A DNA stretch of 64,000 nt. It comes from Tillandsia leiboldiana. Its lineage: Eukaryota; Streptophyta; Magnoliopsida; Poales; Bromeliaceae. A program made the position numbers and the translations under genes. A model generated the notes under the pieces. It did not search any database, was not told the DNA's origin, and saw only the letters and a program-made list of their open reading frames with translations. This document shows, one piece after another, positions 21,151 through 33,024 of this stretch. Location: contig CM055066.1 in the NCBI GenBank assembly GCA_029204045.2, positions 45,976,745 through 46,040,744 on the forward strand. The letters run 5' to 3'. Position 1 is the stretch's first letter, and each line of letters begins with the position of its first letter.

Positions 21151-21477
21151 CACGCGGCGCCGCACCCAGCGGCACCTCGCCACAGGGTGCTGCCAACAGC
21201 AGACCCTGGCGCCGCGCGTGCGCCGCTGCGCGCGCGCGCGGCCGCCGGCGACGGCAAAAATCAGAAAAAGGCCCCGATAAATCCAATAAAATCCGAAAAT
21301 CCCAAAAATCCAAGAATCCACATTTTTCTTGATTTTTAAACACCAAATAAAATCCTCAAAGCTCCAAAATTCAAAGAAACCTCAAAAAAGAGAAATTGCT
21401 TACCTCGATGTCGCGCGTCGCACGCCCACGAGCTTCACACTGCCTCCAACGGCGAGTCCAAAAATCCGAGATCGGCT

Positions 21478-21565
21478 CAAAACTCCTCTTCTTCCTTTTC
21501 CTCTCTTTTCCTTTCCTTTCTTTCTCTTTTTTTTCCTTTCTTTCTCTTTTCCTTTCTTTCTCTGC
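21478..21565 (-). other. Purine-rich leader just downstream of G2 TATA
   Basis: On the minus strand this is an almost pure AG tract (AGAAAGAAAGGAAAAG pattern) at the predicted transcript start. On the plus strand it reads as CTTTC/CCTTT repeats. Confidence 0.6.
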
Positions 21566-21587
21566 TGCAGAGGGAGGCTGGGGCCAC

Positions 21588-21597
21588 TTTATATAAA
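21588..21597 (-). promoter_or_regulatory. TATA box, G2 3' LTR
   Basis: TTTATATAAA, with the purine tract immediately downstream on the minus strand. The 5' LTR copy is at 31149-31158. Confidence 0.65.
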
Positions 21598-21645
21598 GCA
21601 TAAAGCTTTATTAATTAAATCCACTAATTAATTAATTCCAATAAT

Positions 21646-22206
21646 CCAACTCCAACTCACTTTTTGCCTTCGGGCTCTCCGCCGCTGCCCGGAACCTCCC
21701 GAACTCCGCTGTAAATCGAAAATACACGCGCTCACAGCTTTTTCTCTCCAAAAAGCTCATCCGTTGAGGCGGGGTGCTCAAATCACTTACCGGCTCCAAA
21801 ATTGCCAGTTCCAACTCACTTTTTGCCTCCGGGCCCTCCGCGTCAGTCCGGAACCTCCCGAACCTCGCTGTAATCTGAAAGTACACGTGTCCACAGCTTT
21901 TTCTCCTCAAAAAGCTTATCCGTTGAGTCGGGGTGCTCAAATCAATTACCGGCTCCAAAATTGCCAGTTCCGACTCACTTTTTGACTCCGGGTCCTCCGC
22001 GTCAGTCCGGAACCTCCCGAACCTCGCTGTAAATCAAAAGTACACGTGTCCACAGCTTTTTCTCCTCAAAAAGCTAATCCGTTGAGTCGGGGTGCTCAAA
22101 TCCATTACCGGCTCCAAAATTGCCAGTTCCGACTCACTTTTCGCCTCCGGGCCCTCCGCGTCAGTCCGGAACCTCCCGAACCTCGCTGTAATCTGAAAGT
22201 ACACCT
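21646..22206 (-). repeat. 159-bp tandem repeat in G2 U3
   Basis: Units start at 21646, 21805, 21964 and 22123; the last is partial. Each carries AACTCACTTTTTGCCTCCGG, CGGAACCTCCCGAAC, a CACAGCTTTTTCTC segment and GGGTGCTCAAATC. The second copy is at 31207-31767. The solo LTR keeps diverged single units, suggesting the repeats were amplified after the families split. Confidence 0.88.
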
Positions 22207-22437
22207 GTTCCAAGTGTTCCTGAATTTCCGGCGCTCCACGGTGAAGTCGGAAATTTCCAATCTCATCCTCAATCGGCCTACAAAGCCCGGAAAAACCCCG
22301 AATCGAGCTGGAGCTTCCGCGTTGATCCGAATCAACTCGGCATCAACAGTAACCTCAAATGCAACATGCCCAAGGCAACTCTCTGCTCCAAGCCATCTGT
22401 GTGGTCGGCGCGCTATCCAATGCCCCGGTACTTTACA

Positions 22438-22452
22438 TTCTCCCCTCCTTCA
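22438..22452 (-). other. G2 polypurine tract
   Basis: On the minus strand GAAGGAGGGGAGAA abuts the LTR start TGTAAAG, preceded by a TTTCGAGGACGAAACC segment typical of the end of Gypsy interiors. Confidence 0.82.
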
Positions 22453-24370
22453 AAAGGTTTCGTCCTCGAAACCAAAACACACACCCTACCCCAAGAAACT
22501 TACATCGGGAATATCATCAACTCCAACTCTCTCTCAAAAGAAAAGCAGCCGAAAATAGCGAAAAGTCCAAAATTTCCAAAGGACCGATGCCTTCGCCCCG
22601 ATCAAAACAAGAACAGGTTCCAGCATCGCCTCCATCTCTGGAGTAGTCCTTCAAAATTTTTCGCTCCGCCCGTTATTTCCGGTGATAAAACGGGAAAACA
22701 AGGAGAGAGAGAGGTTGAAGTTGTCCCCGCTGTGGCCGCAACCCAAAACCACAGTCCACCAACTCAACCAAGTAGGGGTGCAAAACTCTGATCTCAACCA
22801 CAAGGAAGGGAGTCATACCAAGTACCAAGCGATCCGCTAACCTGGCGCCCACCAATCGGTAACCCAAACTCATCCTCTCGGCTCTCAGGTGGTCGCTCTA
22901 ACTCAACAAACAGGCATCGCCGAACCTTCACTGGGTAAACTCAACCGTAAATTCCATAACTTCACAAGTAAGAATTTCTTCGGTTGCTTCAGATAGCTCA
23001 AATCCTTGTTCGACTCCAACGAAGAAAAGCCGATAAAGTGCGAGGGTTCAATTACACTTCTTCCTATCAGACGAAAATCACGGTCCAAACTCCCCGCGTA
23101 AACTCAAGTCTATAAACATAACCCTCTGCGGCTGGTGGCTTCCAAAAGATCGAAGTCTCCAAAAGGCAAAAATCCTCCGTTGCTCCTTAGCAACCAAAAC
23201 TATCTAGTTCCGCAGGTACATCTCTCGATTAGGCAACCAACATCTCCCCTCTTAGGAGTTGCTGCACCAACCTCCAGTGATCTTGAAGCTCTAAGCCACT
23301 TCGGAAACAAATCCAAAAGTCCACGACGGGTCCGGCTGCTAACCCGTTCAACCACAGCTGGAGAACTCGATTCTTCAGATACTAACAATCGCAGGCCTCA
23401 GTCCATCCACTTGACCGCAAGGCAAGCTCAGGAAGCCTCTACCGGGTTCTGAACACTAACCGGGCACAGCCTCGGCTGCAAGGTTCCATAACCAAGTCGA
23501 CCACTAACTCGGTCTCCAATCCAGTATCCTGGCGCCTCGACTGCCGAGAACCTCCAGGCCTCTGTCTCCTCTGAGACACATGATCCTGAGGCTGGCACCA
23601 TGGCAACCTCGATCCACTCCACTATCCCAAAATCAGGCAACACTGGAAGACTCTCTCTCTGGAGCTGGTCCCTCGATCTCCGTCCCTCCTGGACGTGATC
23701 AGTGATCCCCGGTCAATCCATCGCACATGCCCAATCGCTGCATCTACGGTCGGCACTCGCCGAAAATACACAATGAGATAGATATCCAGGTGCAGTCCCC
23801 TCTCAACAATAATCAACCTCTAAACCTCATCCTGGGGACATGGGGCCCACTGCTCAACCATCGTGGAAACTCGCTCTCGGTGGTCCAGCAGGATGAACCC
23901 GACGCCACCAACTCTCGGCGTCCCAAACGATAGGTGCCAGATCCCGCGCCCTGATGCTTCCTGGATGAACAATCCTAGAACAGCTTTTCCATAGCAGCGA
24001 TCCAGTTCTCGGCCTCCCAAGGCCCCCAACTTAAATCCCAAAATCTGCAGGGGATGGGACTGGATGAAGTAGAATAATCGGTTGGCAACCTCTCGCTGCT
24101 CCTGCCCCATCAGTGGTGCGACCAGGGTCGAAATCGACAATGTCGCGGCTGGAGTACTACTGGCGATACCCCGAGAGATGCCCTCAGCCCAAACATGCGC
24201 AACACACGCTCCATGTTCTTCTCCTGGCGCCGCAACGCCTCCGACATCTGGGCCCCCTGAGCCCGCAGATCCTGTACCTCACCCTGCCTAGCCTGCTCGG
24301 CAGCCCGCCGTCCGGGCTCCTCAGCTGAGGCCCAACGCCCGCTCGTCGCTGCACGACGTCTCGGCGGCAT
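22453..24370 (-). pseudogene. gag: G2 gag, heavily decayed
   Basis: The start is ATG at 24370-24368 (MPPRRRAATSGR). The N-terminal helical part (DLRAQGAQMSEALRRQEKN) is intact to about 24145. A shifted frame then gives STLVAPLMGQEQREVANRL, and later frames give PWEAENWIAAMEKLF-like and WWRRV-like fragments. No zinc knuckle or pol motif is recognised towards 22453. Multiple frameshifts and stops make it non-functional. A copy of CTGTTCTTGTTTTGAT on the minus strand lies at 22601-22616. Confidence 0.75.
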
Positions 24371-24645
24371 CGCGAGTAACTGAAACAAAACAAACATCAG
24401 GACACAACAACCATACGACCCAATCCAGCGAGAGTCTAAAATTTGTTATCCTTCCTAAAGTATTATGTTGTCTGCAGCCAACATAATCACTTTGAGAGAA
24501 TAACATATCAAATCTCTCATCCCAACCCGAGGGAGAGGTAAAAACTCAATCTGGACTCTCGCTAAAAGTCACGACTCTCACGTAGTCATCCTAATGTCCA
24601 ACCACAAGCCTAGGGTTTCTAAGTCCTCAATGACCTATAACCTAG

Positions 24646-24657
24646 GCTCTGATACCA
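24646..24657 (-). other. G2 primer-binding site
   Basis: GCTCTGATACCA is the reverse complement of TGGTATCAGAGC and lies 8 bp from the 5' LTR at 24666. Confidence 0.92.
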
Positions 24658-27600
24658 CTCTAATCTGTCACGCCCCGGGGTCGAAACTGCGACCCGGGCT
24701 CACTAACAGATCCGCCATCTGTACGGAAACTGCCGTACAGACGAAGCGTCTAGCCTGCAAAAGACAAAACTACAGCTACGCAGATATCAGAGCGGATAAA
24801 AAGCTGTACTATAAAATTTTTCTCAACAACAAAGCTGCTACAACACATAGCCTATCTCCCAAAATCAAAAGATACAAATAGAAGTCCACCTATACAACAT
24901 CTACGAATCCAAATGGGAGATAGCTAAACAGGAAACATAACCAACTCCCACAATCCGGGATGGTACATCTACCTCTCTCTAAAGTAACAATGCTGGTAGG
25001 GAACTATCACGCGACTCCCTGTCCTCGGTCCGTCCAGTCAAGCACAGCAGGAACGGAAGAAAGCCTCAGCAACCTGTCACCGACAGAGGGTGTGAGAACT
25101 ACATCCTACAGTAGTTCTCAGTGGGTACCGTCTCCAAGAACCACGGCCTGCCCACTAAGTCTACCAGAGGCATAAGATAGAGAAAAGACTGATGAGAAAT
25201 ATAAATAAGCTGGAAAAGAATCTACAGCTATCATGCCTCTATCTACTATGCTCAACAAGAAGAGACTATGGATGATGGTATGCAGTCACTCACAGCTGAC
25301 AACATGTCACAAGTACTAAGCCCAAGACGCTCTACTATGACACATGCTACACCATCACTCTCTCAGTACATCTCAAATCTCGGCGACTGCCCACCCGGGT
25401 CCAGTCGAGTCAAGCCTGCGCCCCCTGGTGTATCAACCAGGGTGTCCCAACGGACAAACTCGATATCTCACACAGTGACCCCATGGTAGCACGGCCAGGG
25501 GTATCAAGCGACCACTAGTACATGAACTAGGCGCATCATCGAAGCCTCGTCAGGCTCGGTATCATCATCGCAGCCTCATCAGGCTCGGAATCATCAACGC
25601 ACCCGGGGCGTGGTTCGAGGGGTGCGACCCCACCGAACTCAAGTATCTCATCAGTATCACTGTCTCACAAGTGGCTCCTGCAGGCTGTGGTCCTCGATCA
25701 AACAGATCGGTATCTCGATGCTCAAAGCACAAACTCAGTCGGAGAACCCTCCACGACTCAATCTCACAACACAGACCCACTCAACGAAGGTACTACACAG
25801 CTGGGACCACCGTCTCTCCCACGGCTCCCACAACACAACTCCACTGAACTCAACACTCAACTCACGGCCGGAGCTACTCCACGGCCAGATCTACGAAGGG
25901 TCCGAAACCCAGGGAGACTAACATCTACGTCCCCAAGAGAGAAAGCAGCCCTTAGAACCCAGATCACTCGAATCCGCTCGGGTGGATAAGTTTATAAGAA
26001 ACCATGTCATTTATTTTGGAAAATCATTCGATCTGAGAGAAAGCCATCTTTATAATGATTTTTAGTCTTTTTTAGGAAAACCCTTTGAAATCAAGTTTTA
26101 TGCCCAAGCCTCGAAGAGCTGATGCCTTCGTCCCAACGGACGAGAACAGACTCGGACAACCTTGCGAGGCTTGGAAGAAACATTGGCTGACTAAAATCAT
26201 GTATTTATCCAAAAAGGTTCTGGGTTCAAGGTCCTGCTAACACACGTGCACCACGACCCCAACCTGGTGGTGACGAGAAGAACAGTGGAAAGGAAAAACC
26301 CCCGGGACCACCGTTTATCTGAAACGGCTCCCCAAAATGCTAACACTGGCCTAACCCAGCCACCAGACCCCACTCGGCCCCCCGGGCCCGAGTGCAACAC
26401 CCGTCCCACAACACTCTGACCACTCGGCCCACTACCCGGGCGAGGAAACTCTAAGTCCCGAAGGATATGAAAAGTGCGGGAGGTCTAAAGCATAAAGGAA
26501 CCTAGCCCAAATTAAGGTTCACAAATAGGTCTGGTCAACACATGCACATATGACGGGGGTGCTAGTTAAGTTCCAAGAAAATACTTAAACTAGCATGCAA
26601 TCCTATCACAATAGAATTAGAAGGAAGTCCGTAGACTTGGAAAGAAAAACAACCCACCTTAGAAAGCCACCAATTGCTCGTCGACACTTGCAATTGGCTC
26701 AGCGGGCTTACCTGGCCTCCAAGGGGTTCGCACGCAACACGAAGCCCGATGCCAGAATCCGCACGCGAATCGGAGCACGCAGCGACCAACCACACGACCG
26801 CGCGCCCCGCGGAAACTAAAAACCGCACCGCAAGCTGTCAGAAGCGAAGAAATCACAAAATCAATCAAAACGGTCAAAACCGGGCATCCGTCGGCGAAAA
26901 ACAGCCTCCGTCAGCGAAAACCAGCGCCCGACGGCGAAAACCAGCACGCGGCGGCGAAAAACAGCTCCGTCGGCGAAAACCAGCGCCCGACGGCGAAAAA
27001 CAGCACGCGGCGGCGAAAAACAGCTCCGTCGGCGAAAACCAGCGCCCGACGGCGAAAAACAGCACGCGGCGGCGAAAAACAGCTCCGTCGGCGAAAAACA
27101 GCGCCCGACGGCGAAAAACAGCACGCGACGGTGAAAAACAGCTCCGTCGGCGAAAAACAGCGCCCGACGGCGAAAAACAGCACGCGGCGGCGAAAAACAG
27201 CTCCGTCGGCGAAAACCAGCGCCCGACGGAGAAAAACCGCTCAAAAAACAGCTTGCGAAAAATCCTGCGAAAACCGCTCGCGAAAAACTGCCAGAAATCT
27301 GCTCGGCGGCGAAAAGGCAGCAGCCGACGGCGAAAAACAGCGGCCGACGGCGAACCACGGGCTCCGACGGCGAAAACACGGCGCCGGCACGCAAACCGAG
27401 GAGTCGCCCGCCGTCCGGGAGCACGCCGCGCGGCGAAAACCCAGCCGCGCGACGAGGGAGGCCCGCCGCACGGCGCCCAACCAAGCAGCGCCGCGCGGCG
27501 ACCCGTTGCGCGGTGCCGGAGCGCACCGCGCAGCGCCCAGCGGCGCTGCGCACAGCGCCCAGCGGCGCTGCGCGCGGTGCCCAGCGGCGCTGCGCGCAGC

Positions 27601-27856
27601 GCCCAGAGGCGCTGCGCACGGGCCCGCGCCTGCGCAGGCCCGCGCGCGGCCTGCGCGGCCCGCGCAGGCCCGCGCAGGCCCGCGCGCGGCCCTGCCGCGC
27701 GCCCCTGCGCGCGGCCAGGAGGTGCCGCGCGCACCCGCGCGCGGCCCTGCCGCGCGCCCCTGCGCGCGGCCAGGCAGCGCCGCGCGCACTTGGGCGCGGC
27801 CCTGCCGCGCGCGCCTGCGCGCGGCCAGGCAGCGCCGCGTGCAGCACTTTGCTGCA

Positions 27857-27861
27857 CGCGG
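27857..27861. repeat. Target-site duplication of solo LTR (CGCGG)
   Basis: CGCGG precedes TGTCACG and recurs at 30714-30718 directly after CTCTACA. Confidence 0.88.
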
Positions 27862-28980
27862 TGTCACGCCCCGGGGTCGAAACTACGACCCGGGCTCGCC
27901 AACAGATCCGCCATCTGTACGGAAACTGCCGTACAGACGAAGCGTCCACCCTGCAAGTCAGATCTATAGCTATAATGTATCAGAGCTGAAAAAGAACCAG
28001 TAGCTACAGAAATCCACTGAACATCTGATATAATAAAAAAAATCTCAATACAAAGTCTCTCAGCTACAAAAGTACAAGAAATCCTCACTGATCTCTCAGA
28101 ATGTCCAGTACAAAAGTGGAGTCATAAAATACCCAAGGTACATCTACTTCTGACTCTCAGTGCTGGTAAGGAACTAAACGGCCACGTCCTCACCTCGATC
28201 AGCTGCCTCCGCGCGAACCAAGCCGGAAATAGCTACCACAGGAACCTGTCACCGCAGCGGGTGTGAGAACTACTGCAAAGGTAGTTCCCAGTGGGTACCG
28301 TCTCAATATCCACGGTATGCCCACTAAGTCTACAGGAGGCACAACAGATAGGTATGCAGATAGATAGATAGATAAAAGCTGAAAGGAACTAGCTATCATG
28401 TCTCAATCATCATGCTCAAGAAACTCTACAAATGATGAAGATATGCATACACCCACTACTGCTAACACGCCTCAAGTATCATGCTCAAAGGAAAACTCAT
28501 CTATGAACAGGCTATGAAACTCACTCACACATATCACCCAATCCCAATGACTGTCCCTCTTTGGACCAGTCAAACAAGCCTGCGCTCATCTACTGCCGCG
28601 CATCCCGTAGGAACGGACTTACGTAGGCATCCACTGCCGCACATCCCGGAGGAACGGACTTACGTAGGGTGTCCCTCTAGGACCATCTCAGTAATCACAT
28701 CGCAGCCTCGTCAGGCTCGGTATCATCATCGCACCCGGGGCGTAGCTCGAGGGGAGCGACCCCACCGAACTCAAGTATCACAAGTATCTCATAACTGGCA
28801 TAAAAAGCCAGGCTCAGCAGGCTATAATCCACGATCAAACAGATCGGATCTCAATGCTCAACTAGCATAACTCAGTCGGAGGAAGACTCCACGACTCGAA
28901 CAGAAAAGCCCAAACACTCTCACAGCTATGTCGGAGAACCCTCAACGACTCAAGGCTAAAATACACGATCAAACAGATCG
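27862..28980 (-). other. Conserved hairpin blocks, solo LTR
   Basis: TCTGTACGG 27914-27922 / CCGTACAGA 27929-27937; GAGAACTAC 28265-28273 / GTAGTTCCC 28281-28289; GAGGGGAGCGACCCC block 28748-28768; CGATC/GATCG at 28832-28846 and again at 28966-28980 because of a local duplication. Confidence 0.7.
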
Positions 28981-29097
28981 GATCTCAATGCTCAACAAGC
29001 ATACGCAGTCGTAGAAAGACTCCACGACTCGAACAGGAAAGCCCAACACTCTCACAGCTATGTCGGAGAACCCTCAACGACTCAATCTAATAATGCA
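28830..29097. repeat. 134-bp tandem duplication in solo LTR
   Basis: Two adjacent units each run from CACGATCAAACAGATCGG through CTCCACGACTCGAACAG and TATGTCGGAGAACCCTCAAC, starting at 28830 and 28964. Confidence 0.85.
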
Positions 29098-30291
29098 CGC
29101 CCCGTGGCTGAGTCGGGAAACCTCCACGACTCGATCTGCCAGAGCCCCCAAAACTCTCAAGGCTAAGTGGGAGAACCATCTCCACCACTAAATCAGAACA
29201 CGACCCATGATCTAGAGTAACCCAATCAGGGAATACATCCTCAATACCCCGCGAACTCAAGTATCTCAAAACTCTCTCATGACACTAGAAAGTCATCTCA
29301 TAATGCTCTAAAAATCCACTCGGCCCTCTAGCACGAGAACACATGCATTCTGAACCTACTCAACCCCTCGGGAAGATCTCAATATTTTAAAACACTTTTC
29401 AAAACCCAGTTTTCATTAAAACAGGTCCGACGATTTTTAAAACGGTTCAGATGCCAATATAAAGCCAACTAAACATGCAGTCTAGTGTCAAATCACTTCT
29501 AGATCATGCTAAAAATATCTGGGGCTTGCAATTGTATTCCTACAATTTTCTAGGCAACTATCAGATTTACCAGCTATGCAAATAATTAAGCTAAACATGA
29601 TCAACATGCATTCAATAGCTTTAAAGGGCATTCCATACATCTTGAAGAAATTCCAACCCACCTCAAATGCTTTCCGAAGGCCGCGCCGAAATCGGAGAAG
29701 AAACGGGCGAAAACAGACGAAAAACTGCACTGTGCCTCTCACGCGCACGCGCGCCGTCGCGCGTCTCGGAAGAAATCCACGAAGCTCCGATCAATCCTCT
29801 ATCACACTCCCCAAGGTCTCAGCATGCCTCTGCTCAGCTCAAGAGGGTCCCCCACACGTGCGCAAGAAGCAGACAAATCCTCGGATTTGCGCAGTAACCT
29901 CCCTGCTTGCACCCGAGAGCACAGGGAGAGAGGGAGAGAAAGGATGGAAATTAACTCAAAATCCCAATCAATTCCATCAATAAAACCCAAGAGGAGAACT
30001 ATCGAATCCAAATCCACAATCTCCAACAATTAATTTACCTCAATTGCTCCTCGCGAGCGCACGTTGACTCGGTCAACTCCCACAATGCACGAGCCTGCTT
30101 CTCCTTCTACTACTTCATCTTCTTCTTCTTCTCTGGCAGCAAGAAAGGGAGGAGGAGATGATAAGGAATGAAGGGTGGAGAGGGAGCAAGAGTCTGGGTA
30201 TAAAACATGACGGGAGTGGTTGGAACAGAAGAAGCCCATACCTCAAGCTACAGTGCACCAAACCGAGCTAACTGGGCACTTTCTGTGCTTG

Positions 30292-30365
30292 TGTACCGGT
30301 ACCACCCACTTGGTACCGGTACACGGGCCCTGGTTCCGGAACCAAATGGCTGGTTCCGGAACCAA
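30292..30365. promoter_or_regulatory. CCGG palindromes in solo LTR U3
   Basis: TGTACCGGTACC, GGTACCGGTACA and two GGTTCCGGAACC palindromes lie within 75 bp, echoing the GATCCGGATC clusters of the Copia LTRs. Confidence 0.6.
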
Positions 30366-32003
30366 GCCACCCAAAAGCTCCAGAACTAGCCAGAAAATCT
30401 CCGAAATGCCCCGTCAACTCACTTTCTCGCCTCGGGACCTCCGCATCACCCCGAAACCAACCGAACACCTCTGTAAACTCATAATACACATGTCCCAAGG
30501 GATCAACTCACATCAAACCCATCCATGAAACCAATGCTCGACCCGCAAGCTCTCAATCCGACGCCAACTCACTTTTCTACAAGAATACTTCCGCGTCGCT
30601 CCGGGACCACCCGAACCTCTCTGTAAATACAAACAGAAACTGCTAAAGGTATTTCCACAATACCAGGCTGCCACGTGGAGTCGGCACACTGCCCGAAGCT
30701 CCGGTACTCTACACGCGGCGCCGCGCCCAGCGGCACCTCGCCACAGGGTGCTGCCAACAGCAGACCCTGGCGCCGCGCGTGCTCCGCTGCGCGCGCGCGC
30801 GGCCGCCGGCGACGGCAAAAATCAGAAAAAGGCCCCGATAAATCCAATAAAATCCGAAAATCCCAAAAATCCAAGAATCCACATTTTTCTTGATTTTTAA
30901 ACACCAAATAAAATCCTCAAAGCTCCAAAATTCAAAGAAACCTCAAAAAAGAGAAATTGCTTACCTCGATGTCGCGCGTCGCACGCCCACGAGCTTCACA
31001 CTGCCTCCAACGGCGAGTCCAAAAATCCGAGATCGGCTCAAAACTCCTCTTCTTCCTTTTCCTCTCTTTTCCTTTCCTTTCTTTCTCTTTTTTTTCCTTT
31101 CTTTCTCTTTTCCTTTCTTTCTCTGCTGCAGAGGGAGGCTGGGGCCACTTTATATAAAGCATAAAGCTTTATTAATTAAATCCACTAATTAATTAATTCC
31201 AATAATCCAACTCCAACTCACTTTTTGCCTTCGGGCTCTCCGCCGCTGCCCGGAACCTCCCGAACTCCGCTGTAAATCGAAAATACACGCGCTCACAGCT
31301 TTTTCTCTCCAAAAAGCTCATCCGTTGAGGCGGGGTGCTCAAATCACTTACCGGCTCCAAAATTGCCAGTTCCAACTCACTTTTTGCCTCCGGGCCCTCC
31401 GCGTCAATCCGGAACCTCCCGAACCTCGCTGTAATCTGAAAGTACACGTGTCCACAGCTTTTTCTCCTCAAAAAGCTTATCCGTTGAGTCGGGGTGCTCA
31501 AATCAATTACCGGCTCCAAAATTGCCAGTTCCGACTCACTTTTTGACTCCGGGTCCTCCGCGTCAGTCCGGAACCTCCCGAACCTCGCTGTAAATCAAAA
31601 GTACACGTGTCCACAGCTTTTTCTCCTCAAAAAGCTAATCCGTTGAGTCGGGGTGCTCAAATCCATTACCGGCTCCAAAATTGCCAGTTCCGACTCACTT
31701 TTCGCCTCCGGGCCCTCCGCGTCAGTCCGGAACCTCCCGAACCTCGCTGTAATCTGAAAGTACACCTGTTCCAAGTGTTCCTGAATTTCCGGCGCTCCAC
31801 GGTGAAGTCGGAAATTTCCAATCTCATCCTCAATCGGCCTACAAAGCCCGGAAAAACCCCGAATCGAGCTGGAGCTTCCGTGTTGATCCGAATCAACTCG
31901 GCATCAACAGTAACCTCAAATGCAACATGCCCAAGGCAACTCTCTGCTCCAAGCCATCTGTGTGGTCGGCGCGCTATCCAATGCCCCGGTACTTTACAAC
32001 AGA

Positions 32004-32326
32004 GGTACTTGGATCGAGCTTTTGTGCCGATGGACTTGTGGTTGGATTATCGGAGGCCCTGGGAGGAGCGGATGCTTGTACTGATGCAGACTACCTGGTA
32101 GCTCAAGCGGTTAGCCCAGCTGTACTTGGTTGAGGTGGTGCGGTTTCCTGGAGTGCCCGCCTTTATTTTGTTCTAGTGAGAGACCCGAGGATTGCATCGT
32201 GTCTCTGGAGGAGGTATTAGACAGCCTTGGGAGCTTGAGTGGTGGATGATTGGACTTTACCCCCTCTACTTGGTTGAGGTTCCGGATTGAAGAATGACTT
32301 TAGTTTCGAGGACGAAACTTTCTTTT
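32004..32326 (+). pseudogene. pol: Element H: Gypsy integrase remnant
   Basis: The stretch RLAQLYLVEVVRFPGVPAF followed, after a frame change, by VRDPRIASCLWRRY corresponds to the Gypsy integrase core segment that reads ..EIVRLHGVP..IVSDRDPRF... The second catalytic Asp (normally in SDRDPRF) is not preserved in this form, and stops interrupt it. It continues the RT remnant at 17518-17884 after the G2 insertion. The interior ends in a TTTCGAGGACGAAAC segment before the PPT. Confidence 0.75.
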
Positions 32327-32338
32327 AGTGGAGGAGGA
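32327..32338 (+). other. Element H polypurine tract
   Basis: AGTGGAGGAGGA immediately precedes the LTR start TGTGAGG and is one base from the G1 PPT. Confidence 0.82.
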
Positions 32339-33020
32339 TGTGAGGATCCGAATTTCCACAAGAGGAATACTGTTGGATCAGCAGAGCTTCTGTAGTGCGA
32401 TTGGCAGTTTCTGGGGGGTTGTACTGTGTATTGGAGGTGTTTGTGCACAATTGGACACAAGTGCTGGACTTCGGGCTTAAAAATGGATCACGTGAGTGAT
32501 CGGAGGACCCCGTTGAGTGTTTAGAAGTGTTCTCGCATGAAACAGATTTTAAAAATGGACTCAGCGCAAAATTTGGGTTAAAAACACTTGTCTGGGTGCT
32601 TCCGGCAAATTTTAGAAGCGGAATTTGGCAAAACGGACATCAAATTTGGATTCAGCACGCGAAAACGATGAAATTGGGCTACCTACTTAATTTTTGCGCC
32701 ACTGGTTACTGTTCATGCCGGAACAGTAACTCCGGCGGCCGGCGGGCAGCGGCGGCGGCGGAGCGCGGCGGACGGGCTCGGGCAGGCGGCGGAGCGGCCG
32801 CGGGCAGCGCGCGGGCAGGCGCGAGGGCGCGCGGTCCACGGGCCGGCGTGCACCAGAGGTTGGGACACGTGGCGTGATTTGATTGGTCGGTGCAGTGGAC
32901 TGGGACCACGGAGCAGGCAGGCTGGGTGCATGGACCGGCTGGACACGTGGCAGATTCTGGTTGGCGGGTTCACGAAGGCTGGGTCCACGGGGGCGCACCG
33001 GGGCTCCTCGTGCTGCGTGC
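32339..33020 (+). repeat. Element H 3' LTR, 5' portion only
   Basis: It starts TGTGAGGATCC. It shares with the G4 LTR (40071 onward) the segments CTTCCGGCAAA, GCGAAAACGATGAAA and G-boxes with neighbouring ATTGG (near 32868 and 32942). The right end is uncertain because the sequence runs into an inverted relative. Confidence 0.65.
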
Positions 33021-33024
33021 CAAC

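Larger units (their letters stand above)
17885..22437 (-). repeat. G2 3' LTR (4553 bp)
   Basis: On the minus strand it has a U3 with a 159-bp tandem repeat (21646-22206), a TATA box (21588-21597), a purine-rich leader (21478-21565), GC-rich arrays (20750-21150 and 20101-20455), an inverted repeat at 19889-19916 and the hairpin blocks at 17885-18928. The long low-complexity ORFs on both strands of 19893-21346 come from the arrays and are not genes. Confidence 0.92.
27862..30713 (-). mobile_element. Solo Gypsy LTR, minus strand (2852 bp)
   Basis: One LTR, starting TGTAGAGTACCGGAGC and ending GTGACA on the minus strand, is flanked by a 5-bp TSD with no internal region. It is a relative of the G2 LTR: the ends and hairpin blocks match, but the U3 has only diverged single units of the 159-bp repeat. 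Since its host LTR is itself young, both insertion and recombination to a solo form are recent. The ORFs inside are not coding. Confidence 0.9.
17885..31998 (-). mobile_element. G2: complete gag-only Gypsy-type element, minus strand
   Basis: In its own direction it runs from 31998 to 17885: 5' LTR 31998-24666 (interrupted by the solo LTR at 27862-30713), PBS, decayed gag, PPT, 3' LTR 22437-17885. The interior is only about 2.2 kb against LTRs of about 4.5 kb, and no pol domain is seen. The LTRs start TGTAAAGTACC and end GTGACA. They are nearly identical outside their GC-rich arrays, so the insertion is recent. Like G1 it fits the TR-GAG/LARD description, but its LTR sequence is clearly different from that of G1. 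Confidence 0.9.
24666..31998 (-). repeat. G2 5' LTR, split by a solo LTR
   Basis: The LTR covers 24666-27861 and 30714-31998. Removing the 2852-bp solo LTR and one TSD leaves about 4.48 kb, close to the 3' LTR length. TATA box 31149-31158; 159-bp repeats 31207-31767; ~60-bp array 26882-27236; inverted repeat 26670-26697; hairpin blocks 24666-25709 (TCTGTACGG 24718 / CCGTACAGA 24733; GAGAACTAC 25094 / GTAGTTCTC 25111). Confidence 0.9.

Noticed and set aside
19893..21346. Long ORFs of 413-479 codons on both strands
   Set aside because: They are translations of tandem arrays (Ala/Arg/Pro-rich or Phe/Arg-rich repeats) inside an LTR, open in several frames at once and without any domain.
21396..21631. 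ORFs over the CT tract near the G2 TATA box
   Set aside because: Pure low-complexity reading of the purine/pyrimidine leader; identical copies occur in the other LTR.
26674..28003. Long ORFs of 290-431 codons in the second G2 LTR
   Set aside because: Same arrays as above; one even reads into the inserted solo LTR.
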